A stretch of 64,000 nt of DNA from Akkermansiaceae bacterium. Lineage in GTDB: Bacteria > Verrucomicrobiota > Verrucomicrobiia > Verrucomicrobiales > Akkermansiaceae. Location of the stretch: assembly GCA_024233135.1 (NCBI GenBank), contig JACKPZ010000019.1, positions 13,246-77,245 of the forward strand, in the 5' to 3' direction. Below the pieces are notes generated by a model that was given only the letters and a program-made list of their open reading frames with translations, ran no database searches and was not told where the DNA came from. This document shows positions 9,110 to 17,290 of the stretch, one piece after another (the stretch's first letter is position 1; every line of letters begins with the position of its first letter). Position numbers and translations under genes: made by a program.

Positions 9110-10171
9110 ATGAAAAAGAAACCCCTGTTGCCATTTCTCCTTCTGCTGAGCTTCCCGATCGTCGCGGCGGCCGACACCTTCGTGCTCAAGGACGGCACCG
9201 AGATCGAAGGCTCCATCCTTCGGGAAACCCCGGACTCCTACGTCCTCGAAGTCCAGATCACCAAAACGATCAAGGACGAGAAAACCATCGCCAAGGCCGA
9301 TGTCGAAAAGGTGAAGCGCACCAAACCCGGCGAGGAGGAGTTCGAGCCGATCAAGGAACTGGTGCCGGTGCCCGACCAGATGGACGCGGCTGAATATGCC
9401 GACCGCATTTCGGATGTGGAGAGATACCTCTCGAAGTTCAAATACGGTCCCAGGGACAAGGAGGCGAAGGCGGTCCTCAAAACCCTCAAGGACGAGGCCA
9501 ACGAGATCATCGCCGGCGGCATCAAGATCAACGGCAAGGTGATCCCCGCCCAGGTGTATCGACCGAACGCCTATGAAATCGACGCGCGTGCCCTCGCATC
9601 GAAAGCCGAAAGCCTCATCGCGAAATCCCAATATGCCTCCGCGCTCCGGGTTTTCGATGAAATGAGCAAGAAGTATCCCAACACCGAGGCCTACACGAAA
9701 CTCGCGCCGCTCGCCACCCGCGCCGCCCGCCTGTACCTCGCGGAGGTGGACCGTTTGTTGGAGACCTTCGACAGCCGCGCCCACGACCGCAAGGTCGGCC
9801 TCGAGCGGATGACCTCCGCCGACCGCGCGCAGACGGAGTCCGCCATCGCCGAGCAGACCGCCAATTTCGAGAAACGCCTCAAGGCCGAGAAGGACGCCGG
9901 CATCGGCTGGGTCACCATCGACCCGACCTTCCGTCCGTCGCTCGAGGCGACGGCGACGTATGGCAAACAGCAGCTCAACAAGATGGATGCCCTGCCGTCC
10001 GAGCCGAAGGTGGACGCCGGGAGACTCTATCGCGACGCCTACTCGCTTTCCCACGGCTCCGGCGAGGACGCGAAGGAGGCGAAAAACGCCATCAACGCGG
10101 CGAAGACCGCGGGAGTCGGCCCCAGCTACATCACCGCTTTGGAAACGGCCGCCTCCGCCGGCGGCAAGTGA
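9110..10171 (+). CDS. Exported protein of unknown function, N-terminal beta domain
   Basis: 353 residues with a Sec signal peptide (MKKKPLLPFLLLLSFPIV, cut after AAA). A short beta-rich module follows (FVLKDGTEIEGSILRETP), a pattern seen in many exported verrucomicrobial proteins, then a charged helical region rich in Lys, Glu and Ala with TPR-like spacing. No cysteines or catalytic motif are evident. It sits 34 bases after the DUF255 lipoprotein and 32 bases before hisB, so the four genes 6901-11413 may be co-transcribed. I do not recognise the function. Confidence 0.6.
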   Translation: MKKKPLLPFLLLLSFPIVAAADTFVLKDGTEIEGSILRETPDSYVLEVQITKTIKDEKTIAKADVEKVKRTKPGEEEFEPIKELVPVPDQMDAAEYADRISDVERYLSKFKYGPRDKEAKAVLKTLKDEANEIIAGGIKINGKVIPAQVYRPNAYEIDARALASKAESLIAKSQYASALRVFDEMSKKYPNTEAYTKLAPLATRAARLYLAEVDRLLETFDSRAHDRKVGLERMTSADRAQTESAIAEQTANFEKRLKAEKDAGIGWVTIDPTFRPSLEATATYGKQQLNKMDALPSEPKVDAGRLYRDAYSLSHGSGEDAKEAKNAINAAKTAGVGPSYITALETAASAGGK

Positions 10172-10202
10172 CGTTCCGCCTTCTCCGACTTCCGAGTTTT
10201 CC

Positions 10203-10796
10203 ATGTCGACCGCACGCACCGCCACCCGCCATCGCAAGACATCCGAGACCGAGATCGATCTGACGATCGACCTCGACGGTTCGGGGTTTTCCGAGATCGA
10301 AACGGGAGTCCCGTTTTTCGATCACATGCTCACCTTGTTTTCGAAACACGGCCTGTTCGACCTCAAGCTCAAGACCGCCGGCGACATCGAGGTGGACGCG
10401 CACCACACCGTCGAGGACACCGGCATCGTCATCGGTGAGTGCATGCGCGAGGCGCTGGGAACCAAGGAAGGCATCCGCCGCTACGGCGCCTGCTACCTGC
10501 CGATGGATGAAACCCTCGCACGCGTCGTGGTGGACCTGAGCAACCGCCCGTACCTTGAGTTCCGAGCGCCGGCCGGCACGCCGTCCGCGCCGAACCTGCC
10601 GTTCACGCTGGTCGAGGAATTCTGCCGCGCGGTCGCTTCGAACCTGCGCGCCAACATCCACGTCGAGTTGTTGTACGGCCGCGACGGACACCACATCGCC
10701 GAGGCGATCTTCAAGGGACTCGCGCGCGCCCTGCGCGACGCCTGCGAACGCGACCCCCGGGTCGTCGGCATCCCCAGCACCAAGGACGCGCTTTGA
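10203..10796 (+). CDS. hisB: Imidazoleglycerol-phosphate dehydratase
   Basis: 197 residues, the usual size of the monofunctional dehydratase without the N-terminal phosphatase of E. coli HisB. It removes water from imidazole glycerol phosphate in histidine synthesis, using a metal centre built by two His clusters: FFDHMLTLFSKHG (about 39-51) and DAHHTVEDTGIVIGE (about 64-78); a third His occurs in GHHIAEAIFKGLARAL near the C-terminus. Its stop overlaps the start of hisH by four bases, so the two are translationally coupled. No other his gene is in the window. Confidence 0.96.
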   Translation: MSTARTATRHRKTSETEIDLTIDLDGSGFSEIETGVPFFDHMLTLFSKHGLFDLKLKTAGDIEVDAHHTVEDTGIVIGECMREALGTKEGIRRYGACYLPMDETLARVVVDLSNRPYLEFRAPAGTPSAPNLPFTLVEEFCRAVASNLRANIHVELLYGRDGHHIAEAIFKGLARALRDACERDPRVVGIPSTKDAL

Positions 10797-11413
10797 ACAT
10801 CGCACTCATCGACTACGGCGCCGGCAACCTCAGCAGCGTCGCCAACGCGCTGCGCCACCTCGGTCTCGACCCCGCCATCGTTTCCTCGCCGGACGGCTTG
10901 GAAAAAGCCACCCACCTGGTGCTTCCGGGCGTCGGGTCCTTCGGCGACTGCATGGCGCAGTTGACCGAGCGGAAACTCGTCGCGCCGATCCGCCGCTGGC
11001 TCGACGAAGGCCGACCGTATCTCGGTATCTGCCTCGGCTATCAGATCTTGTTCGAATCGAGCGAGGAATCGCCCGGCGTCGAGGGATTGGGTGCCATCGA
11101 CGGCTGTGTCCGCCGCTTCATGGTTCCGGATGGCGTCAAGGTGCCGCACATGGGATGGAACTCCGCCGTGCCCGCCATGCCCGACGCCGGAAACTGGAGC
11201 GGCCTCGGCAGGGAACCGTATTTCTATTTCGTGCACTCGTACTTCCCGGTGCCGGCCGACGCGTCGGTCGTCGCCGCGCGGACGGAATACGGCGGTGAGG
11301 AATTCGCCGCCGCCGTCGAGCGTCCGAAACTGTTGGCCTGCCAGTTCCACCCGGAGAAAAGCCAGGAGGCCGGCCTCCGCCTGATCCGGAACTTCTTCTC
11401 GCCCTACGCCTGA
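10793..11413 (+). CDS. hisH: Imidazole glycerol phosphate synthase, glutamine amidotransferase subunit
   Basis: 206 residues, class I glutaminase that feeds ammonia to HisF. The nucleophile is the Cys in PYLGICLGYQILFE (about residue 81) and the His/Glu pair is in ACQFHPEKSQ near the C-terminus. The N-terminus MNIALIDYGAGNLSS is typical. The start is a TTG that overlaps the hisB stop (TTGA); no ATG or GTG fits. The partner gene hisF is not in the window, since the next gene is convergent. Confidence 0.96.
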   Translation: MNIALIDYGAGNLSSVANALRHLGLDPAIVSSPDGLEKATHLVLPGVGSFGDCMAQLTERKLVAPIRRWLDEGRPYLGICLGYQILFESSEESPGVEGLGAIDGCVRRFMVPDGVKVPHMGWNSAVPAMPDAGNWSGLGREPYFYFVHSYFPVPADASVVAARTEYGGEEFAAAVERPKLLACQFHPEKSQEAGLRLIRNFFSPYA

Positions 11414-11420
11414 GGTTCCC

Positions 11421-12356
11421 TCAGTTCGTCGGGAAGACCTTCGCCTCGTCAGGGTAGAAGTGCGCCCGGAGTTCGCGCGTCTCGGCGAGGATGTAGTCCG
11501 CCTCCTCCGGCGTCAGGCGTTTCTTCCATGTCTGGGTCACCGCCGCGGCGTCGCGCGCGCCATAGACATCCGTATTCGTCTCGCCCTTGCCGCCGGAAAC
11601 GGATTCCCGCAGGTGCTCTTCGATCTCCTGTCCGAACGGCAGTTCAAGATCGTCGTAAAGCGCCCGGAAACGATCCACCGGATCGAGCACCATGTCGACA
11701 TGGCGGCGGAAATGCCACTCCGGGTGGTCGGACTCGTAGCGCCGGATCACCTTGTGGAACAGGTTCCAGAGCAGGACGGCCTGCTGGACGATGGGTTTCT
11801 CGTCGCCCGCATAGTCGCGGATCACGTCGGCGTCGTCCGTGAAAAACGTGTCCATCAGCCGCGGTTGCTCGACGAAATGCGCAAACGGGAATTTCCAGTC
11901 CCAGCGTTTCAGACTGCTGCAGAACGCCAGCGGGTGGCGGATCATGCACACGACGTCGAACGAGAAACGCGCGGCGAGTTCCTCCGCCGAAAACAGGGCC
12001 AGCGGATCCTTCACCAGCGGCGTGCGTCCGCGCATCCGGTGCACCGCGTTTTCCAAATGCATGCGGACCACCCGCCGCGCCGCACGGTAGCGGCTCAGGT
12101 GCGCCGGCGGCCTCGGCACGTAGGCGAAACGCAGCGTGCGCTCCATCGCCTCGAACAAACGCTCCCGGTCCGGAAGATCCTCGACGTGCGGAAACCAATG
12201 CCTGAACCGGTAGTCGATGCTGTTGGTGGACGTCTCCAGATTGAACGGCTCCTGCACATAGACCACCTCCTCCGGAAGGCTGAGGATCTTGCCCATCCAG
12301 GTGGTGCCGGACCGGTGCGTGCCGGTGACGAGAATGCCCTTGCGTTGTGAGGTCAT
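11421..12356 (-). CDS. Sulfotransferase family protein
   Basis: 311 residues from the ATG at 12354-12356. The 5'-phosphosulfate-binding loop is GTHRSGTTWMGK at about residues 11-22, and the 3'-phosphate region is CMIRHPLAFCSSLKRWD. These enzymes move sulfuryl from PAPS to a carbohydrate, lipid or protein. An in-frame ATG at 12404, with AAGGA ten bases upstream, would add 16 residues, so the start is uncertain. It is convergent with hisH and downstream of the potBC-like pair on the same strand. The acceptor cannot be told from sequence. Confidence 0.8.
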   Translation of the reverse strand: MTSQRKGILVTGTHRSGTTWMGKILSLPEEVVYVQEPFNLETSTNSIDYRFRHWFPHVEDLPDRERLFEAMERTLRFAYVPRPPAHLSRYRAARRVVRMHLENAVHRMRGRTPLVKDPLALFSAEELAARFSFDVVCMIRHPLAFCSSLKRWDWKFPFAHFVEQPRLMDTFFTDDADVIRDYAGDEKPIVQQAVLLWNLFHKVIRRYESDHPEWHFRRHVDMVLDPVDRFRALYDDLELPFGQEIEEHLRESVSGGKGETNTDVYGARDAAAVTQTWKKRLTPEEADYILAETRELRAHFYPDEAKVFPTN

Positions 12357-12474
12357 GGTCAGGGGGGAGGAATGCCGGAGTGGCGGGTGGAAACCGTCCG
12401 GCATGTAGGGAAATTCCTTACATCTCCGCCGACGCGGAGGCAAGACCGCTTTTGCGTAGGGCGGCGGCGCCCTT

Positions 12475-13251
12475 TCAGGAGTCCCGCCCGGTCGTCAGCC
12501 GCTGCGATCCCCAGACCGCCACGAACGTGATGGCGATCAGCAGCGTGCTCATCGCGTTCACCACCGGAAACTCGCGGCTCTTCTTGATCATGCTGTAGAT
12601 CACCACCGGCAGCGTGTCCGCGCCGGGCCCCTTCACGAAAAAGGTCACCACGAAGTCGTCCACCGAGAGCGTGAAGGCGAGAAGCCCGCCGGCGAGGATG
12701 CCGGGCGCGAGCAGCGGCAGCACGACTTTCGCGAAAGCCTCCCAACGAGTCGCGCCGAGGTCGCGCGCGGCGTCCACCATCTGGAAATCGAAGTCCTGCA
12801 GGCGCGATTGCACCACCAGCGTGACATAGCTCACGCAGAACGTGATGTGCGCGATACCCACCGTCCACAGGCTGAGTTGCACGCCGAGCGCCACGAAAAG
12901 AAGCAGCAGGCTCATGCCCATCAGGATGTCCGGCAGCACCAGCGGCAGCGTGATCAACATCCGGTGCGTCGTCTGCAACCGCGTCCGGTGACGCTGCAGC
13001 GCGAAGGCGGCGAAGGTGCCGAGCACCATCGAACCGATGCTCGCGACCACCGCGACCTGCAGCGAATGGACCAGGGCTTCCCACAAGTCGCCCCGTTCGA
13101 GCAGCCGCTCATACCACTTCATCGTGAATCCCTGCCAGCGCGTTCCGAACCGCGACTCGTTGAACGAATGCAGCACCAGCATGCCGATCGGCAGATAGAA
13201 AAACGCCAGCACCAGCAGCGTCGTCAGCAAGGGGATGCGGCTGCGTTTCAT
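12475..13251 (-). CDS. potC: Polyamine-type ABC transporter permease (PotC-like)
   Basis: 258 residues, six predicted membrane segments, first at about 7-27. The cytoplasmic EAA loop that docks the ATPase is DAARDLGATRWEAFAKVVLP (about 165-184). This is the inner-membrane permease family of spermidine/putrescine importers. Its ATG overlaps the stop of the upstream permease (ATGA at 13248-13251). No ATPase (PotA) or binding protein (PotD) lies on either side: the flanks are a sulfotransferase and a tRNA. The substrate is therefore inferred from family only. Confidence 0.85.
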   Translation of the reverse strand: MKRSRIPLLTTLLVLAFFYLPIGMLVLHSFNESRFGTRWQGFTMKWYERLLERGDLWEALVHSLQVAVVASIGSMVLGTFAAFALQRHRTRLQTTHRMLITLPLVLPDILMGMSLLLLFVALGVQLSLWTVGIAHITFCVSYVTLVVQSRLQDFDFQMVDAARDLGATRWEAFAKVVLPLLAPGILAGGLLAFTLSVDDFVVTFFVKGPGADTLPVVIYSMIKKSREFPVVNAMSTLLIAITFVAVWGSQRLTTGRDS

Positions 13252-14099
13252 GGTTCGTCCGGAGTGTCGCCGCGGGGTTTTCTGCGCAGCAGCAGGGGAG
13301 CCAGCACCATCAGCGTGAGCACCGCCGACATCGCAGAGGCCGACGGTAGGTTGCGGTCCGAGAAATTCCGCTGCGCGATCTTGTTGCCGATCATCTGGCC
13401 GTCCGTCCCGCCGACGAGGTCGGGCACGACGTAGGAGCCGAGCATCGGGATGAACACGATCGCCAGCGCCGTGCTGATCCCCTTGCGGATGCCCGGCAGA
13501 AACACCGAGCCGAAGGCCCGCGCCGAGGACGCCCCGAGGTCGCGCGCGGCATCGAGCAGTCCGAAGTCGAACTTCTCCGCCGCCGCATACATCGGCAGGA
13601 TCGCGAAGGGCAGATAGGTATACACGCTCACCACCACCACCGCCCCGGGATTGTAGAGCAACGACGAGTTTTCCCCCAACAGACCCACCGCGCGCAGCCC
13701 GCGGGCCAGCCAGCCTTCCGAGTGCAGGATCTGGTTCCATGCGAACACCCGGATCAGGAAATTCGTCCAGAACGGCACGATCACCAGCAGCAGCAGACGC
13801 GGCCGCCAATCCTCCCGCACCCGCGCCAGAAACCACGCCACCGGCAGCGCCGTCGCCACGCAGAGCCCCGTGGTCAGCGCGCTGATCCACAAGGTCCGCC
13901 ACAGCAGCACGTGGATCGACGGCTCCGCGAACACGCGGAATTGCGAGAGCGTCCAGCCGTCGCCGATCCCGCCCGAGGGATTCGTCGTCCGGAACGCGAT
14001 CGCCAGCACCAGCACCCCGGGGACGAGCATGAACGCCAGCAACCAGACGAAGCTGGGCAGGGTCGTCAGAAACTCGCCGCGTCCGGCCTTGGATCTCAC
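13248..14099 (-). CDS. potB: Polyamine-type ABC transporter permease (PotB-like)
   Basis: 283 residues from a GTG at 14097-14099. Six membrane segments are visible, the first at about 15-35, and the EAA loop is DAARDLGASSARAFGSVFLP (about 190-209). It pairs with the PotC-like permease, which it overlaps by four bases. The extracytoplasmic loop between the first two membrane segments is long, as in PotB. Potential partners PotA and PotD must be encoded elsewhere, if they exist. Confidence 0.85.
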   Translation of the reverse strand: MRSKAGRGEFLTTLPSFVWLLAFMLVPGVLVLAIAFRTTNPSGGIGDGWTLSQFRVFAEPSIHVLLWRTLWISALTTGLCVATALPVAWFLARVREDWRPRLLLLVIVPFWTNFLIRVFAWNQILHSEGWLARGLRAVGLLGENSSLLYNPGAVVVVSVYTYLPFAILPMYAAAEKFDFGLLDAARDLGASSARAFGSVFLPGIRKGISTALAIVFIPMLGSYVVPDLVGGTDGQMIGNKIAQRNFSDRNLPSASAMSAVLTLMVLAPLLLRRKPRGDTPDEP

Positions 14100-14247
14100 G
14101 CGCGGAATCTAGCGGCCCCGCCGCTGGTTTGGCGATGGATTTCGCGCCTCCATCCGTCCGCACTCCCGCCGCGGCGGGAATGACCGCAGGCCATGCAGGA
14201 AAACCTTGATTCCTCCCCGCGATTCGTCGAGCGTGCGGGCCGCGTCG

Positions 14248-14324
14248 CGGGGCGTAGCTCAGCCTGGTAGAGCGCCTGCTTTGGGAGCAGGAAGTCGTCA
14301 GTTCGAATCTGGCCGCCCCGACCA
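14248..14324 (+). tRNA. tRNA-Pro (anticodon TGG)
   Basis: The acceptor arms CGGGGCG and CGCCCCG pair perfectly. The D arm has TAGCTCAGCCTGGTAGAGC, the anticodon stem CCTGC/GCAGG encloses TTTGGGA with anticodon TGG, and the T loop is TTCGAAT. The discriminator A and a genome-encoded CCA end follow (14322-14324). It lies 21 bases before hpt on the same strand, so the transcript may run on into hpt. Confidence 0.96.
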
Positions 14325-14345
14325 CGTGACGCGCCGAGTGTTTCC

Positions 14346-14879
14346 ATGCGCGACGACATTGAGAAGATCCTGATCGACGAGGAGGTGATCCACCGCCGGC
14401 TCGACACGATGGCGGCGAGGATCGAGAAGGACTTTCCGGAGGATACGCTCATCGCGATCATCCTGCTCAAGGGCGCGCTGGTATTCGCGGCGGACCTGTT
14501 GCGGCGGGTTCCTCGGAAACTGGAGGTCGAATGCCTCAATGTCGCGAGTTACCACGGTGGAATGGAAAGCTCCGGCACGGTGAATTTCCTCGACCGCCAT
14601 TTCCCCGAGGTGAAGGACCGCCATGTCCTGCTGCTTGACGACATCCTCGACACCGGCCGTACGCTCCGGGCGGTGGCCGACCGCTTGATCGAGGAAGGCG
14701 CCATCAAGGTGCACACCGCGGTGCTGCTTTCGAAAGACAAGGCCCGGGCCGAGGATGTGGAGGCGGACTATGTCGGCTTCGCGATCGCGGACGAGTTCGT
14801 CGTTGGCTACGGCCTCGACTATCAAGGGAAATACCGGAACCTGCCTTACGTCGGCGTGCTCAAGCAGAGCGCGATCTAA
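14346..14879 (+). CDS. hpt: Hypoxanthine (guanine) phosphoribosyltransferase
   Basis: 177 residues, normal family length. Purine salvage enzyme joining hypoxanthine or guanine to PRPP. The PRPP loop is VLLLDDILDTGRTL (about 97-110), the PPi loop is LLKGAL (about 40-45), and the flexible loop region is ASYHGGMESSG. The C-terminal base-binding part has DYVGFAIADEFVVGYGLD. It starts 21 bases after tRNA-Pro and its stop overlaps by two bases the stop of the convergent tspO gene. Confidence 0.94.
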   Translation: MRDDIEKILIDEEVIHRRLDTMAARIEKDFPEDTLIAIILLKGALVFAADLLRRVPRKLEVECLNVASYHGGMESSGTVNFLDRHFPEVKDRHVLLLDDILDTGRTLRAVADRLIEEGAIKVHTAVLLSKDKARAEDVEADYVGFAIADEFVVGYGLDYQGKYRNLPYVGVLKQSAI

Positions 14880-15349
14880 CGGTTGAGGAGGAGGAAGCCG
14901 GCGTTCAGATACGTCGCATATCCGACCCACGCGAGGTAGGGGGCGAGCAGCACGGCCGCAGGACGGTCGAGCGGGTGGAACGCACGGATGGTGAGGACGA
15001 TGGCAACAAGCAGCGCCGCGATGATGGCCAGCGACGCCCCCGGCATGTGCGCGCCGAAGAACACCGGAGTCCAGACGAGGTTGAGGAACAACTGGATGCC
15101 GAACCACGCGAGAGCCTTTCGTTTCCCGCGTCCCTTGGGAGCGTGATGGAGCACCCGCGCCAAGGCGACGCCCATCGCCGCGTAGAGCAGTGTCCACACC
15201 GGCCCGAAGACCCAGTTCGGCGGCGTGCCCGGCGGCTTCACAAGCCCGTCATACCAACCGCGGATCGAAGACGCCGTCGACCAACCGCTGAGGAATCCGA
15301 GCGACTCGATGCCGACGATGCAGAGGAGGCATTTGATCCAGAAGGGCAT
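14876..15349 (-). CDS. tspO: TspO/MBR family membrane protein
   Basis: 157 residues with five membrane helices, the fixed size of this family. Diagnostic parts are the first loop with WYDGLVKPPGTPPNWVFGP and the middle helix LFLNLVWTPVFFG. Family members bind porphyrins and related tetrapyrroles and are often linked to oxidative stress or light responses. The stop codon overlaps the hpt stop. It may be co-transcribed with the dGTPase gene, which ends 69 bases upstream. Ligand and role here are not shown by sequence. Confidence 0.92.
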   Translation of the reverse strand: MPFWIKCLLCIVGIESLGFLSGWSTASSIRGWYDGLVKPPGTPPNWVFGPVWTLLYAAMGVALARVLHHAPKGRGKRKALAWFGIQLFLNLVWTPVFFGAHMPGASLAIIAALLVAIVLTIRAFHPLDRPAAVLLAPYLAWVGYATYLNAGFLLLNR

Positions 15350-15418
15350 GACCCGTGACAGTTGCTTGGACGGCCTGTTTGTCCAATGTCCGATGCGACG
15401 GATTCGCGGGAACGGACT

Positions 15419-16714
15419 CTATCCGATCAAATCTCCGATCGAGCCGAAGTCCGGTGAGAACAAGCGCTTGTAGGTGCGGGCGGCGTAGCCGTCGGTCATG
15501 CCGGCGAGGAAATCGCAGACGAGGCGGGCGCGGGTGGCTTGGTCGGCGGCCTCGGCGATCTCGGCCGCCGCGTCGGAAGGGAGGAGTTGGAAGTCTTGTC
15601 CATCGATCGAGTCGCCGGTGACGTAGCGTTGTCCGAGGACTTCCCAAAGCTGATGCAGCATTCGGTTGCCTTTGTGTTCAAGTTGCTTGAGCTGGGGCGA
15701 AAGGAAGACGACTTCGAAGGCGAGTTGTTTGAAGAGTTTCGACTCGGCGCGGACTTCGGGATCGATGATGAGTTTGTAGCCGTAGCGGCGGGTGAGGCCG
15801 CTGAGCGGATTCGTGTCGGATTCGAGCCGCGTCGCCTGGATGTACCGGCCGATGCGTTTGCCGACGAATGGATCCACCTTGCGGCGGCGGATGGCGCGCA
15901 TGAGATCGCCCAGCGGGGTCGAGTCTCCGGTTTCGTGTCCGCGTTTCTCCGCCCACGCCTCGATGCGTTCGATGTGGAGGAAACCGGCGCGCACGCTGTC
16001 GGACAGATCGTTGAGCGAGTAGGCGGTGTCGTCGGCCCAGTCCATGACCTGGCACTCGATCGATTTGAACGCGTCGCGCGCCGGACCCGGCGGCATTTCG
16101 AGCGGGAAGTCGATGCCGCCCATCGCCCAGTCGAGATGAACCTGTTGGTCGTCGTAGATGAAATGATTCTCCGGCGCTTCGCCATTGTTGACCGTGCGCA
16201 GTTCGCTCCACAGCGATTTGTATTTCAGAATGCCGTCGAGAAAGGCGCGGGTCGGGTCCATGCCGGCGCGCTTCGCGGAAAAGATGCGCTCGGTGAGCAG
16301 CCGCAGTGTCTGGGCGTTTCCCTCGAAGCCACCGAGCTCGCGCATCAGGTGGTTGAGCGTCCTCTCTCCGGCGTGGCCAAAGGGCGGATGACCGAGGTCG
16401 TGCGAGAGGCAAACGGCTTCGACGAGGTCCGGATCGATGAAAAAGTCCGGCGCGAGCGGTCCGTCGGGCCGCGACTTGAGCCAGTGGCAGATCGACTTGC
16501 CGATCTGCGCGACTTCCAGCGAGTGGGTCAGGCGCGTGCGGTAGAAATCGTATTCGCCGCTCCAGAACACCTGCGTCTTGTTCTGCAGGCGGCGGAAGGT
16601 GGGTGTGTGAAGCACCCGGTCGCGATCGACCTGGAACGGCGAGCGGAAATCGCCGGGGATTTCGGTCCCCTCACGGCGTTCCGTGTCGAAGGTTCCGTAG
16701 AAGCGGTTGGACAT
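15419..16714 (-). CDS. dgt: Deoxyguanosinetriphosphate triphosphohydrolase (HD domain dNTPase)
   Basis: 431 residues. Hydrolyses dGTP or other dNTPs to deoxynucleoside and triphosphate, controlling dNTP pools. HD-domain metal ligands are the His in RLTHSLEVAQIG and the pair in SHDLGHPPFGHAGE; a later Asp is in MDWADDTAYSLND. The front part FRRLQNKTQVFW binds nucleotide in this family. I start at the ATG at 16712-16714 (MSNRFYGTFDTE); the frame stays open upstream but that sequence is the repeat patch at 16763 onward and shows no family match. Some relatives act in phage defence by dNTP depletion, but nothing nearby supports that here. Confidence 0.9.
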   Translation of the reverse strand: MSNRFYGTFDTERREGTEIPGDFRSPFQVDRDRVLHTPTFRRLQNKTQVFWSGEYDFYRTRLTHSLEVAQIGKSICHWLKSRPDGPLAPDFFIDPDLVEAVCLSHDLGHPPFGHAGERTLNHLMRELGGFEGNAQTLRLLTERIFSAKRAGMDPTRAFLDGILKYKSLWSELRTVNNGEAPENHFIYDDQQVHLDWAMGGIDFPLEMPPGPARDAFKSIECQVMDWADDTAYSLNDLSDSVRAGFLHIERIEAWAEKRGHETGDSTPLGDLMRAIRRRKVDPFVGKRIGRYIQATRLESDTNPLSGLTRRYGYKLIIDPEVRAESKLFKQLAFEVVFLSPQLKQLEHKGNRMLHQLWEVLGQRYVTGDSIDGQDFQLLPSDAAAEIAEAADQATRARLVCDFLAGMTDGYAARTYKRLFSPDFGSIGDLIG

Positions 16715-16762
16715 CCACCAAGGAACTAGCGGAGCCGCGGCCGGAGCGCAACCCGGCACACC

Positions 16763-16942
16763 CGCGAGGGTGTAACTGAAAGTAGTGGGCAAAGTCGCAA
16801 GGAGGGGCGATGCATGATCGCCCATGTCCATGTGCCGCCAATGAACTGAGCGGACGCACGATTCATTGGCTTTCCATGGGCGTCGGCGGACACGTTCCGC
16901 CACTCCTTGGCGCCCACCACTTTCAGCTTCACCCCACCCGCG
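16763..16942. repeat. Imperfect inverted repeat element, about 180 bp
   Basis: Two arms of about 80 bases face each other around a loop at 16846-16861. Matching blocks are CTGAAAGTAGTGGGC (left) with the complement of GCCCACCACTTTCAG (right), CGCCCATG with CATGGGCG, and GCCAATGAA with TTCATTGGC next to the loop. The right arm also has its own short hairpin GTCGGCGGACACGTTCCGCC. It looks like a MITE- or REP-type intergenic element rather than a gene. No transposase is near. Other copies cannot be checked from this window. Confidence 0.7.
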
Positions 16943-16997
16943 AGCTTCTCCTTGCTCCTTCCCGAACGGGAAAGAATCACGATGGCGACAGATGTTT

Positions 16998-17027
16998 GGT
17001 GCGGCCGCACCTATGATCTGCCAGCAG
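16998..17027 (+). repeat. 30-bp direct repeat, copy 1, with GCGGCCGC core
   Basis: This copy and 17171-17200 agree at 26 of 30 positions. Each is built on a palindrome around GCGGCCGC; in this copy GGTGCGGCCGCACC is a perfect 14-base palindrome. The 17028-17170 stretch between the copies holds no convincing gene. Confidence 0.6.
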
Positions 17028-17170
17028 CGTCCAGGGTGTGGCTTTTCAACACGGTTTGCAGATGACTTCGTGGCGCCGGCACGCACCGACCGAGCGAAGA
17101 AACACGAACGTGGTTGGATAAATGAAGAAAGGGTGGAGCGTTCGACTCTTTATTCTTCAGGCGAATTTCC

Positions 17171-17200
17171 GATGCGGCCGCACCAATGATTTGCTAGCAG
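17171..17200 (+). repeat. 30-bp direct repeat, copy 2
   Basis: Second copy of the repeat at 16998-17027, with four substitutions (positions 2, 15, 21 and 25). The rest of the 16715-17290 gap, apart from the 180-bp inverted repeat, shows no coding region or RNA gene I can support. Confidence 0.6.
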
Positions 17201-17290
17201 AAATCGAGAAGGGTGGGTGTGTTGTGTGTGGTGAGGGAGAACCGCTGGTAGTTTAGGTTCGGGGAAGCGCGGGTGATTCGGAGCGGTGGC

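Noticed and set aside
15419..16714. dGTPase as a phage-defence gene
   Set aside because: It has housekeeping neighbours (tspO, hpt, sufS) and normal family features; nothing supports a defence role.
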